Shown here in pieces: positions 24,215 to 33,144 of a DNA stretch of 64,000 nt. A program made the translations under genes and the position numbers. The stretch covers positions 16,604 to 80,603 of the forward strand of contig NZ_AYMG01000036.1 in NCBI RefSeq assembly GCF_000633455.1, read 5' to 3'. The stretch's first letter is position 1. Each line of letters opens with the position of its first letter. Below the pieces are notes generated by a model, which worked only from the letters and a program-made list of their open reading frames with translations, had not been told where the DNA came from and made no database searches. The stretch is from Pedobacter jeongneungensis (GTDB lineage Bacteria > Bacteroidota > Bacteroidia > Sphingobacteriales > Sphingobacteriaceae).

Positions 24215-25114
24215 ATGAAAAATTTCCTTTTAATATTTTGTGTATTAGCTTTACTTGTATCCTGCAAACGCAAAAACAAGGCAGATGCAGTTAAAGAAAC
24301 CAGAACAAGCGGTACCTTAAAAATATTGGTCGATGAAAGTGTTGGGCCGATTGTTCAGGATCAGATCGATATTTTTAGTCTGGATTATCCCGATGCAAAA
24401 TTTGAATCAACTGTAAAACCTGAAGAAAAATTATTGCCTGCATTTCTAAATGATAGTGTAAGGGTAATCGTTTTACCAAGGTTATTAAGCAAAGCAGAAG
24501 AAAAGTATTATAACCAGCGTAATATTAAAATCAATACTTCACGTTTTGCTATTGATGGCATTGCTTTAATTACCAATCAGGGCAATATTGATAGTACAAT
24601 TAACGTTAAAGAGGTTATTGATATATTACAAGGGAAGAAATCAGATAAGAAATTGGTCTTTGATAACGCTTATTCAAGTACCTTTCAATATTTTAAAGAA
24701 TTGGCTCATATCAGTCAATTTCCAGCTACAGGTGTTTATTCTAAAAATTCGAGCAATGAAGTAATTAAACTTATTGCTGAGGATAAAAATTTTATTGGTA
24801 TTTTGGGCGTAAATTGGATTACCAGTAAAAATACCGAGGTAAGTGAGTATCTTTCTCAAATAAAGGTATTAGGTGTAAAGAATGTGAAGGGTGGGCCTGG
24901 CGATGACAAGTTTTATAAGCCAACTCAGGATAATTTGATTAATGGTGTTTATCCTTTCTTAAGAAATATAAATATTATAGATTGCGAAGGAAGAGATGGT
25001 TTAGGCACAGGATTTGCAACATGGTTAAGAAGTCAGAGAGGACAATTGATTGTACTTAAATCTGGACTCGGGCCACATAAATTAATGCCGAGGGAAATTA
25101 ACCTGACAAAGTAA
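24215..25114 (+). CDS. PstS-like substrate-binding lipoprotein
   Basis: 299 residues with a lipoprotein signal (VLALLVSC, acylated Cys at position 17). The mature part resembles a periplasmic phosphate-binding protein fold: GTLKILVDESVGPIVQDQID near residue 33, INTSRFAIDGIALITNQGN at about 110, VKEVIDILQGKK, a middle KNSSNEVIKLIAEDKNFIGI, and near the C-terminus GLGTGFATWLRSQRGQLIVL. There are no permease or ATPase genes next to it, so it may not serve a phosphate ABC transporter. The place between tonB and a TPR protein in this operon is the main context. The ligand is unknown. Confidence 0.82.
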   Translation: MKNFLLIFCVLALLVSCKRKNKADAVKETRTSGTLKILVDESVGPIVQDQIDIFSLDYPDAKFESTVKPEEKLLPAFLNDSVRVIVLPRLLSKAEEKYYNQRNIKINTSRFAIDGIALITNQGNIDSTINVKEVIDILQGKKSDKKLVFDNAYSSTFQYFKELAHISQFPATGVYSKNSSNEVIKLIAEDKNFIGILGVNWITSKNTEVSEYLSQIKVLGVKNVKGGPGDDKFYKPTQDNLINGVYPFLRNINIIDCEGRDGLGTGFATWLRSQRGQLIVLKSGLGPHKLMPREINLTK

Positions 25115-25200
25115 AATTAAATTAAAAATTATAAATTGAACCACGAAGTAAATCTAAAGAGACACTTCATTTTTATTAAATAAAAAAAACAGAATATCCG

Positions 25201-26919
25201 ATGAAAATTTTAAAGAAAGCAATAACCTTAAATGTAGGTTTGGTGTTGATGGGTTCTGCAGTTTTTGCTCAAGATTTAAATGACGCGAAAAAAGCCATTG
25301 ACGCTGAACAGTACCAAAAAGCATCATCAGTGCTTAAATCATTGGTGAGCTCAAAAGCATCAGATGGTAATAATTATTACAATCTTGGTTTGGTTTATTT
25401 GAAAACCGGTTATATCGACTCAGCCAGAGCGGTATTTACCAAAGGTGTTACCGCTGATCCTAAAAACAACCTAAACCTGATTGGTTTAGGTGAAGCAGAT
25501 ATGTTGTCAAACGATCCAACTTCTGCGAAAACTAATTTTGATAAAGCTGTAGCTTTGGCTCCAAAAGATTACAAAACTTATTTGTATATCGGTAAAGCTT
25601 ATTTAGCGCAGGATAAACCAAGTGATGACGTATCTAAACCTGATTTTACCAACGCTTTAGCTAACATTACTAAAGCTGATGAGTTAGATTCTAAAGATAA
25701 AGATGCCGAAGTTTTCTTGGCCCAAGGTGATGCTTATGCTTTACAGAAGAAAAACTCTGAAGCTTTAGGTCCATACATGCGTGTTGGAGATGTTGACCCG
25801 AACAATAGAAGGGCTAAAACTCAGATCGGTAAAATGTACAAGGAGTCCAGAGCTTTTCCAGAAGGTGAAAAAGAATTACAGGATGTAATTGCTGCTGATG
25901 CAAATTATGGCCCAGCCTACCGTGAGTTAGGTGAGTTATATTTACAGTGGAGCAGCTTTGGTACCGATAAGGAAAAAGCAGCAAAAGGAATTGAGAACTA
26001 TAAAAAATACATGGATTTAACAGATAAATCTTTAGAATCTCAATTGCGTTATGCTCAGTTCTTGTTTTATGCAAAAGATTTCCCAACCTTAGAGCAAGTA
26101 GCTACAGCAATTCAAGCACCTGCTAATGATCCTAAAAGTGCAATTGTATCAAGGATGAAAGGCTGGGCAGCGTATGAAAATAAAAACTATCCAGCGGCTT
26201 TAACAAGCATGAATGAGTTTTTTGCTAAAGAAAAAGATCCAAATAAAATCTTAGGATTTGATTACTTATATTTAGGTAAAGCCCAGTTAAAAGCAGGTCA
26301 AGACAGTTTAGCTTTAATTAACATCACAAAAGCAGTTGAAAAAGATTCAACAAATGCTGACGCACTAGCTGAAGTCGCTAAAAGCTTCTATGATGCTAAG
26401 AAATATGCAAAATCTTCTGAGATTTACGAAAAAGCCATAAAAGCCAATCCTAATGGAAAAGGTGCTCTTTATAACTACTATTATAATGCAATGGCGAATT
26501 ATTTTGATTATGCAGCTAAATTAACTGCTAAGCAAAATCCTTCAAAAGATATTTTAGTAAAGGCTGATTCTTCAATTGCCAAAGTAACGCAATTGGCTCC
26601 TGAAACTTATGATGCTTATTTAACAAGAGCGCGTATCAATAGTTTGTTGGATGACGAGAAAGAACCGAAAGGTTTAATGCTTCCTTTTTATGAGGAGTAT
26701 ATCAAAAAAATAACTGAGAAGCCAGAATTAGCTACAGCGAATGCTAAAAAACTTTCAGAAGCTTATGATACTATTGGTGGTTTTTACTACTATAAAGACA
26801 AAGAAAAAGCTAAAGAATATTTTAACAAAAGTGTAGCTGTTTATCCTTCTGGAACATTTGCAGCTGCTAAATTAAAAGAGTTGGCAGCACCTGCACCAGC
26901 AAAAGGTAAAGGCAAATAA
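25201..26919 (+). CDS. Exported tetratricopeptide-repeat protein
   Basis: 572 residues with a signal peptide (GLVLMGSAVFAQ before DLNDAKKAID). The mature chain consists of TPR-type helix pairs from about residue 25 to 550; examples are NYYNLGLVYLKTGYIDSARA, YKTYLYIGKAYLAQDKPSDD, YGPAYRELGELYLQWSS and KYAKSSEIYEKAIKANPNGK. It ends in an Ala/Pro/Lys-rich tail. It is likely a periplasmic scaffold and the last gene of the TonB operon. The terminator after it is split by the boundary of the lanthipeptide island. Confidence 0.88.
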   Translation: MKILKKAITLNVGLVLMGSAVFAQDLNDAKKAIDAEQYQKASSVLKSLVSSKASDGNNYYNLGLVYLKTGYIDSARAVFTKGVTADPKNNLNLIGLGEADMLSNDPTSAKTNFDKAVALAPKDYKTYLYIGKAYLAQDKPSDDVSKPDFTNALANITKADELDSKDKDAEVFLAQGDAYALQKKNSEALGPYMRVGDVDPNNRRAKTQIGKMYKESRAFPEGEKELQDVIAADANYGPAYRELGELYLQWSSFGTDKEKAAKGIENYKKYMDLTDKSLESQLRYAQFLFYAKDFPTLEQVATAIQAPANDPKSAIVSRMKGWAAYENKNYPAALTSMNEFFAKEKDPNKILGFDYLYLGKAQLKAGQDSLALINITKAVEKDSTNADALAEVAKSFYDAKKYAKSSEIYEKAIKANPNGKGALYNYYYNAMANYFDYAAKLTAKQNPSKDILVKADSSIAKVTQLAPETYDAYLTRARINSLLDDEKEPKGLMLPFYEEYIKKITEKPELATANAKKLSEAYDTIGGFYYYKDKEKAKEYFNKSVAVYPSGTFAAAKLKELAAPAPAKGKGK

Positions 26920-26940
26920 TTAAAAAGTTAAATAATTTAG

Positions 26941-26977
26941 AAAAGGCAGAGTTTGGTTACTCTGCCTTTTTCTTTTT
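26941..26977 (+). terminator. Rho-independent terminator of the TonB/TPR operon; carries the left copy of the island direct repeat
   Basis: An 11-bp stem (26941-26951 with 26960-26970; core ggcagag / ctctgcc) with an 8-nt loop is followed by a T-rich run. From 26952 to 26976 the loop, 3' arm and T-run are identical to 34784-34808 just before nuoA. Confidence 0.9.
26952..26976. repeat. 25-bp direct repeat, left copy, flanking the lanthipeptide island
   Basis: Runs from the loop of the TPR-operon terminator (tttggttactctgcc) through its T-run. It is identical base for base to 34784-34808; the offset is 7832 bp. The next base differs (t here, a at 34809). The two copies bracket the whole lanthipeptide cluster. 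Confidence 0.85.
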
Positions 26978-27140
26978 AAATTGATTTAAATGTTGAGTTA
27001 GTAAAAATTATCTTTAAAAGGTTTAAAGATTTTATGTTTTTATTCTAAAAAAAATTAAATTAAAAAGATTTTGTTGTATTGGTACAATGAAAAGATCAAT
27101 GTAATTGGTAGTTCCAACCTAACAAATAATTATTTATTTT

Positions 27141-29324
27141 ATGACAAAAAGAGCTTTTAAATTATATAGACAGCTTGACGCAATGGACTGTGGCCCTACA
27201 TGTCTTCGAATGATTGCCAAGCACTATGGAAAGAATTTTAGTTTACAAAAGCTTAGAGAATTTTCTGGAATAACACGTGACGGCGTATCATTGTTAGGAA
27301 TTAACAATGCAGCTAAAAAACTAGGCTTTAGGTGTTCAGCCGCTAAAATATCTATTTCTAGTTTAAATGATCTTACATTACCCATGATAATACATTGGGA
27401 TCAAAATCATTTTGTTGTTCTATACAAAATTAAGAATGGTTTTTATTATGTAGCAAATCCCGCAAAGGGATTATTAAAATATAATTATAACGACTTTTTA
27501 CAACACTGGCTTGGAGATGACGAATTGGAAGGCATTATCCTTTGCCTGGAGCCAACTGAAACCTTTTATCAATTAAATAGTGATGAGCTTGATAAGTTGA
27601 ATTTGAAATATTTGTGGGGCTATATTAGGGCATACAAGCGTTTGATAATTCAACTATTTGCTGGTTTAGCTTTTGGGATAGTAATTCAACTTACATTGCC
27701 TTTTTTAATGCAGGTTATTGTAGATATAGGGATTAAGACCAAAGATTTAAATTTTATTTATATAATACTTCTGGCTCAAACAATGTTAACCATAGGAAAG
27801 GTTAGTATTGATTTTATTCGATCTTGGATCTTATTACATATCAGCACTAGAATAAACATTTCGATTCTTACTGACTTTTTTATAAAATTAATGGGATTGC
27901 CAATGAGTTTTTTTGATACTAGAATGACAGGTGATATAATGCAAAGAATTGATGATCAGAAACGTATCGAATCCTTTTTAACTGGTTCAACTTTAAGTGT
28001 TGTATTTTCATTTTTTAATTTAATAGTTTTCGCACTAATCCTGTCCCAATATAATCTAAAAATACTTTTAATTTTTTTAGCTAGCAGCATTTTATATTGT
28101 CTTTGGATTATTTTCTTTCTGAAAAAAAGAAGAACTCTTGATCATGAAAGATTTGATATCTCTGCAAAAAATCAAAGCGCGATAGTTCAGCTTATATCAG
28201 GCATGCAAGAGATAAAGCTTAATAATAGCGAAAAGATAAAGAGATGGGAATGGGAGCGTATTCAATCGAAATTATTTAAATTCAATGTCCAGAGTCTAAC
28301 ATTAGGACAATATCAACAAGCAGGGACAGTTTTAATAAATGAAACCAAAAATATTCTTATAACTTTCTTAGTTGCAAGTTCAGTTGTGAAAGGCGATTTA
28401 ACGTTAGGAGCTATGATGGCCGTACAGTATATTATTGGACAGCTTAACAGTCCAATTGATCAAATTTTGGGATTTGTTCAACAATTCCAAGATGCAAGGG
28501 TCTCGTATGAAAGACTGAATGAAATAAAAAATATGGCTGGTGAGGATGATGATCAGGAAAGCGTGGCTAAAGAATTAGGAGATAATAAAAGCATTTTGTT
28601 GAAAAATTTAACATTTTCTTACCCAGGTTCTTCAGCTCGTCCAATTTTGTCAAATATTAATTTGGCATTTCCATCAGGTAAGACGACGGCTATTGTAGGA
28701 ATGAGTGGGAGTGGAAAAACAACCCTGCTTAAATTAATGTTGAGATTTTATGAGGTTGATGCAGGATTAATAATGATAGGAAATATTCCTATTAATAAGA
28801 TAAGTTTCAAATATTGGAGAGACAAATGTGGAGTAGTTATGCAGGATGGTTTTATATTTTCTGACACTATAGCAGGTAATATTGCAGTTAGTGAGGAAAC
28901 TCCTGATATTTTAAAATTGAGATACGCCGTAAAAATTGCGAATATTGGAGATTTTATAGATAATCTTCCTCTAGGATTAAATACAAAAATTGGAGCTGAA
29001 GGAAATGGGATAAGTCAAGGTCAGAAACAGAGAATTTTGATAGCAAGGTCTGTTTATAAAAATCCAGATTTTATTTTTTTTGATGAAGCAACTAATGCTC
29101 TTGATGCCAATAATGAATCTATAATCATTAATAATTTAAAGGACTTTTTTAAAGGAAAAACAGTTGTAGTTGTTGCGCACAGATTGAGTACAGTCAAGAG
29201 CGCTGATAACATCGTTGTCTTGAATAACGGTATTGTATCTGAACAAGGATCTCATAATGAGCTAGTTAGTTTGCGTGGGAGGTATTTTAGTCTTGTGAAA
29301 AATCAGTTAGAATTAGATAGTTAA
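27141..29324 (+). CDS. C39-peptidase ABC exporter (bacteriocin/lanthipeptide type)
   Basis: 727 residues: an N-terminal C39 cysteine-peptidase domain (about 1-140), an ABC membrane domain of six helices (about 165-440) and an ATPase (about 490-725). The peptidase has LDAMDCGPTCLRMIAKHYG with C17 and the general-base H90 in QNHFVVLYK, but N106 (VANPAKG) stands where the catalytic Asp is usual. The ATPase has Walker A GMSGSGKTT, signature GISQGQKQR and Walker B ILIARSVYKNPDFIFFDEAT, with the switch VVVVAHRLST. Such proteins cut a GG leader while exporting the peptide; the precursor at 34382-34576 has such a leader. It is AT-rich and convergent to the modification genes. Confidence 0.94.
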   Translation: MTKRAFKLYRQLDAMDCGPTCLRMIAKHYGKNFSLQKLREFSGITRDGVSLLGINNAAKKLGFRCSAAKISISSLNDLTLPMIIHWDQNHFVVLYKIKNGFYYVANPAKGLLKYNYNDFLQHWLGDDELEGIILCLEPTETFYQLNSDELDKLNLKYLWGYIRAYKRLIIQLFAGLAFGIVIQLTLPFLMQVIVDIGIKTKDLNFIYIILLAQTMLTIGKVSIDFIRSWILLHISTRINISILTDFFIKLMGLPMSFFDTRMTGDIMQRIDDQKRIESFLTGSTLSVVFSFFNLIVFALILSQYNLKILLIFLASSILYCLWIIFFLKKRRTLDHERFDISAKNQSAIVQLISGMQEIKLNNSEKIKRWEWERIQSKLFKFNVQSLTLGQYQQAGTVLINETKNILITFLVASSVVKGDLTLGAMMAVQYIIGQLNSPIDQILGFVQQFQDARVSYERLNEIKNMAGEDDDQESVAKELGDNKSILLKNLTFSYPGSSARPILSNINLAFPSGKTTAIVGMSGSGKTTLLKLMLRFYEVDAGLIMIGNIPINKISFKYWRDKCGVVMQDGFIFSDTIAGNIAVSEETPDILKLRYAVKIANIGDFIDNLPLGLNTKIGAEGNGISQGQKQRILIARSVYKNPDFIFFDEATNALDANNESIIINNLKDFFKGKTVVVVAHRLSTVKSADNIVVLNNGIVSEQGSHNELVSLRGRYFSLVKNQLELDS

Positions 29325-29371
29325 AGAATTATTTATATAATTCCATACAGTGTTTCAATTTAATAGTATGT

Positions 29372-29983
29372 ATGAAGACAACAAATAGTGCTGAAATTGA
29401 TGAAATAATAGCTTCAGTTCCATCTTGGAAAATTAGGTGGGGAACAATTCTGGTGATTATTTTTTTGTCAGTAATTATGAGTTTTACATCACTTATTAAT
29501 ATTAATGAAGATGTAAAAGTTTCCATCCAAATAATCGGAAGAAATAAAATGGATGTATTTCAACAAGATGTTAATAGAAATCAAAAAGTATTGTGTTTAT
29601 ATGAAAACAATATTAATTCTAAGGAATTGGCTGAAGATAACGTTTCAGAAAGAAGAAAAGACATAGATGATCAAAATTCATTAAATAGGAAATACGTAGC
29701 TAAAATTAAAATATTCGGTTATAAAGAACATAATATAAAAAAAGGAGATATCATGAATATAAATCTTGATAATTTTTCTAATAAAAATTATCAACCTATT
29801 ATTTGCAAGATAAATTATATATATGGGAGGTATTATTTAGGGAACTTTACGGGTATAGTAAAGTTCGAAATAATGAGCAAAAAAAATATTTATTTGGAAA
29901 ACGGAATATTTGCAAATGGTGAAATAATTACAGGTAGCAATTCTTTGTTAAAAATGTTTTTTAAAAATATTTTTAGATTTTAA
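29372..29983 (+). CDS. Short HlyD-like membrane-fusion protein lacking a hairpin/lipoyl region
   Basis: 203 residues, about half the usual HlyD length. The start EIDEIIASVPSWKIRWGTIL followed by a membrane helix (VIIFLSVIMSFTSL) is what Bacteroidota exporter-partner HlyD proteins look like. The C-terminal half (KKGDIMNINLDNFSNKNYQP, then INYIYGRYYLGNFTGIV, and a closing IFANGEIITGSNSLLKMFFK) matches their beta-barrel and tail. The coiled-coil hairpin and lipoyl halves expected in between are replaced by about 60 polar residues. It follows the exporter by 47 nt. It may be a reduced adaptor or a decayed gene; the frame is intact. Family call by motif memory. Confidence 0.65.
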   Translation: MKTTNSAEIDEIIASVPSWKIRWGTILVIIFLSVIMSFTSLININEDVKVSIQIIGRNKMDVFQQDVNRNQKVLCLYENNINSKELAEDNVSERRKDIDDQNSLNRKYVAKIKIFGYKEHNIKKGDIMNINLDNFSNKNYQPIICKINYIYGRYYLGNFTGIVKFEIMSKKNIYLENGIFANGEIITGSNSLLKMFFKNIFRF

Positions 29984-30037
29984 ATTATCAATTACATTTT
30001 TCATTGTAAAATAATAAAGTTCCTTTGTTCGGTTTTA

Positions 30038-30928
30038 TTAAGGGAGATTTGAAGAGGTTATATTTGTTTTTTTTGAATCTTTTGGGGTTAGAATATCTAA
30101 TGTTTTGTAGATTTTACTCAAAAAATAGTAAATAACTAACTCATTTTCTCTTGACTTGCTTATGAAAATTCTATTAAAATGCATATGGGTAATATTTTTT
30201 AAAAGATTTACTAAGTCTATTTTTCTATCAATTGAAGAAAAATTTTGGAGAATTTTATCTATTGCAATTTGATTTTTATCCTTTAAGGAGAATAATTTAT
30301 ATTCTATGGGGTCCTTATTTAGTTCTTTAAAAACTACATCATTTAGCTTCTTATATTTAATACTGATCTTATTCCTCAACGTACTATCTACAGAAAATTC
30401 TTTTTCATAATATTTGAAATATTCTTCAAAAAGTAGATGCTTTTGATTCGTTGTCATCTGAAAAGAGTTTAATAAATCATCAATTATTTTACAGCCGAAG
30501 ACCCAACGGTCATCTTCTTTCTCTTTTTCCTTTAATGTTTTTAATGCATGTATTATCAATATGCTATTATATCCAAATATAGATTCTACATGTGTAATGT
30601 TTTCAATGCCATATCTTTCAACTTCACGGGTATAAACTTCTGTACTTACATTGGAAATTAATCTATTGTTAAGATGATTCGTAAGTTTGGTATTCAATAG
30701 AACAATGAAATTAGAGATCCGATTTTGTTCTACTTGAAAACGTAGTCTTAGATGATAGCCATTCTTGTCATTATATCTTACGAAGAAGAAATTGTAAATA
30801 ATTTTAACTTCATAATATTCTTTAACTAAGTCATATAAATCGGTTGTTAATAACCTATCTAAAACAGTAAGATTGCCATAAATTTTAATATATATCCATT
30901 CGTCCCCAAATAAGAATTTTCTTTTCAT
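30038..30928 (-). CDS. Lanthipeptide dehydratase, elimination subunit (SpaB C-terminal / thiopeptide-type domain)
   Basis: 296 residues corresponding to the C-terminal glutamate-elimination domain of class I LanB. Seen: WIYIKIYG at the start, FFFVRYNDKNGYHLRLRF (R61 and R63), VYTREVERYG (R105), and near the end NITHMHFNR (H248/H250, R253) followed by ELVIYYFLSKIY. These match the conserved Arg/His motifs of the SpaB_C family, which eliminate glutamate from glutamylated Ser/Thr to give dehydro residues. It starts 1 nt after the end of the larger LanB gene. Here the domain is a separate protein, not fused. The last gene of the minus-strand operon. Confidence 0.88.
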   Translation of the reverse strand: MKRKFLFGDEWIYIKIYGNLTVLDRLLTTDLYDLVKEYYEVKIIYNFFFVRYNDKNGYHLRLRFQVEQNRISNFIVLLNTKLTNHLNNRLISNVSTEVYTREVERYGIENITHVESIFGYNSILIIHALKTLKEKEKEDDRWVFGCKIIDDLLNSFQMTTNQKHLLFEEYFKYYEKEFSVDSTLRNKISIKYKKLNDVVFKELNKDPIEYKLFSLKDKNQIAIDKILQNFSSIDRKIDLVNLLKNITHMHFNRIFISKSRENELVIYYFLSKIYKTLDILTPKDSKKTNITSSNLP

Positions 30929-30929
30929 G

Positions 30930-33131
30930 TTAATTTATTGTATTGGGCTTTATGAAACTTGCAATTATTTGATTTGTATGTATACCACTTTCACTTTTAA
31001 TTAGCATGTTATCATGATTAAAGAGATATTCTTCAACAACATAGAATCCTCTTGCTAATTCGATAAAAAATAAATCTAATAATATTAAGTCTGTAAAGTC
31101 AATAAATAATTTATTATCACCTGATACAACATAAACTTTGCTTGGGATTCTTTTGTTTACTAATATACTTCTGGCTATAGATTCAAAGTCGGGACTATCT
31201 TTTTGAGGTAATATTTTTAAATCATCTTTCTTAAAAAACCATGTAGCAGGAGAGATAATAATATTTTTGTATATAACCCGTGGATAAAATGTTACATCTT
31301 TTTTTATTCCAGTCCAACTAAATGAAAGATAATTTCTTTTATCTTGATTTTGCAAGTTGCATAGAAACTGATATATAGGAAGTGAATCTGAACTATAATT
31401 ATGTGCTGATGTTAGTATAGGTTGTATAAACTTGTTTAATTGTTTACTTTTTATTTTTATTTTTTTTCCATCCTTCACAGAAATTACAATATCATTCAAA
31501 TTAATAGTTTTAGATGCATCTAATTTTGTGTTAGTTAGGTATGGGATCTCAAAATTCCTCAAAACAGGTCTAAGGATAACATTGCCTAGTCTTGCTTGAG
31601 GTATGTGTACTATTTCTGCCAGAACTGTATCCTTAGGTATTAGTGACTCTTCATGAACGACTATTTGTTCAACCAGTTTTTTAATATCTTCATTTGTGTG
31701 ACAAAATCTTGAAATAAGGTTTGCAGCTGAAGAACCGCTTACTGACCTCATTAATAATAAAGGCTTTTTTAAATTTGAACCTGCACTAATGACTTCGATC
31801 AAGCTGGAAAGGGTATCTGGTAGATCATCCCAATTTTCTTCTAAGTGAGAAAGATCAGCGTCTGTAATTTCTATCTCTTCCGTGAACCAGTTTTTGTCGC
31901 GTTGATTTATTTTTCTAAGTAAGATTTCTGAAAACAAATTTGCTTGTTCATTATTAGAATTTTTAACTTGTATTCCCAAATCTTTTAATAATAAATTGGA
32001 GGCATAATCATTTGAATCGATACCAAATCCTATTCCTATATCAACATCTAGCGCTTCTAATATAGGTATTTCCTCATTTTCGTATCTTTCAAAAAAATCT
32101 TTTTTGAATTTCTCCAAAAGAATATTTTCATTTTTAGGCGTTATCTTATTTAGTAATAAAATTCCTTCTTTAGCTGAACTGTAGAAATCGTCGCTTAATG
32201 TGGCCGAATTTTGTTTAATGGTAAGGTCTGTCTGTAGAAGATATCTTTCATCATATTCTATTCCTATATTAGAAATACTTTCTTTGATTCCTTTAAAAAT
32301 GGATGTATTTGCAAAACCGATATTTTCTTTATCTGACTGCTTTAATTTTTGTTTAATAGATGTTAAAATGCTTACTAAAGTATTATTCATTCCTTCATCT
32401 TGAAGGTTGACAATTCTACTTATTAAAATATCAATAGGGTCATCATCTAAAGTTGCAAACGCTTCCGAATCTGCAACTAAAACCTGGCTTTCTATTAAAT
32501 TTTTTAGATACTCCAAAGATTCAGTTTCATCAAAGCCCTCATTAACTAAAAATGATATAAGCGATTTTACTCTACCATCATTTTTAGCAAATTCTATAAG
32601 GTGTATTAGATGTTCATCATATTCTATTTCAACTAAGAAATAGTGCCTTTTGTTTTTTATGTATTTAAATTCAATGTATCGTAAAAAACTATTTTCAACA
32701 GTTAATAAACTGTCATTAGGTATCCATTTTATTTTCTCCAGCAAATAGGGATCTGAACTTATTAGACGAGAAATTGCAGAAATAATTCCCATGTCTAACC
32801 GGGTTTTGGAAATAAAGTCTTCTGATTTTAAAGTTATTTTTGAAACTGTTCCAATTGTTCCTACTCCGCAACCAGCAAAAAGACCAAATGGTGTGCACCT
32901 CGATTTTATTCGTAATATATATTTTAATACAGAATTTCTAATTTTAAAGGGAAGTTTAATGAAATCAATATTTTTATCGGTATAAACTTGATCATGTAAA
33001 TCTGGAGATGCTAAATATATGGCTTCACCAAATGCTTTGTCTTTAAATACGTTAATATTATCCTTATCTATATTAAATAAGGGCGTTTGGAAAATAAAAT
33101 TATCTAAAATCTCATATCTCTTGTTGTTCAT
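30930..33131 (-). CDS. Lanthipeptide dehydratase, glutamylation subunit (LanB N-terminal domain)
   Basis: 733 residues matching the N-terminal two thirds of class I LanB, which uses glutamyl-tRNA to glutamylate Ser/Thr in the precursor. Signatures are ILRIKSRCTPFGLFAGCGVG (R78, T80-F85), LLLMRSVSGSSAANLISRFC, ARLGNVILRPVLRNFEIPYL and IQPILTSAHNYSSDSLPIYQ, and the C-terminal VVSGDNKLFIDF. The elimination domain is supplied by the next gene, so the dehydratase is split, as reported for some Bacteroidota lanthipeptides such as pinensin. 13 nt after the LanC gene. Strongly AT-rich like the rest of the island. Confidence 0.92.
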   Translation of the reverse strand: MNNKRYEILDNFIFQTPLFNIDKDNINVFKDKAFGEAIYLASPDLHDQVYTDKNIDFIKLPFKIRNSVLKYILRIKSRCTPFGLFAGCGVGTIGTVSKITLKSEDFISKTRLDMGIISAISRLISSDPYLLEKIKWIPNDSLLTVENSFLRYIEFKYIKNKRHYFLVEIEYDEHLIHLIEFAKNDGRVKSLISFLVNEGFDETESLEYLKNLIESQVLVADSEAFATLDDDPIDILISRIVNLQDEGMNNTLVSILTSIKQKLKQSDKENIGFANTSIFKGIKESISNIGIEYDERYLLQTDLTIKQNSATLSDDFYSSAKEGILLLNKITPKNENILLEKFKKDFFERYENEEIPILEALDVDIGIGFGIDSNDYASNLLLKDLGIQVKNSNNEQANLFSEILLRKINQRDKNWFTEEIEITDADLSHLEENWDDLPDTLSSLIEVISAGSNLKKPLLLMRSVSGSSAANLISRFCHTNEDIKKLVEQIVVHEESLIPKDTVLAEIVHIPQARLGNVILRPVLRNFEIPYLTNTKLDASKTINLNDIVISVKDGKKIKIKSKQLNKFIQPILTSAHNYSSDSLPIYQFLCNLQNQDKRNYLSFSWTGIKKDVTFYPRVIYKNIIISPATWFFKKDDLKILPQKDSPDFESIARSILVNKRIPSKVYVVSGDNKLFIDFTDLILLDLFFIELARGFYVVEEYLFNHDNMLIKSESGIHTNQIIASFIKPNTIN

Positions 33132-33144
33132 TTATTAAATAAAT

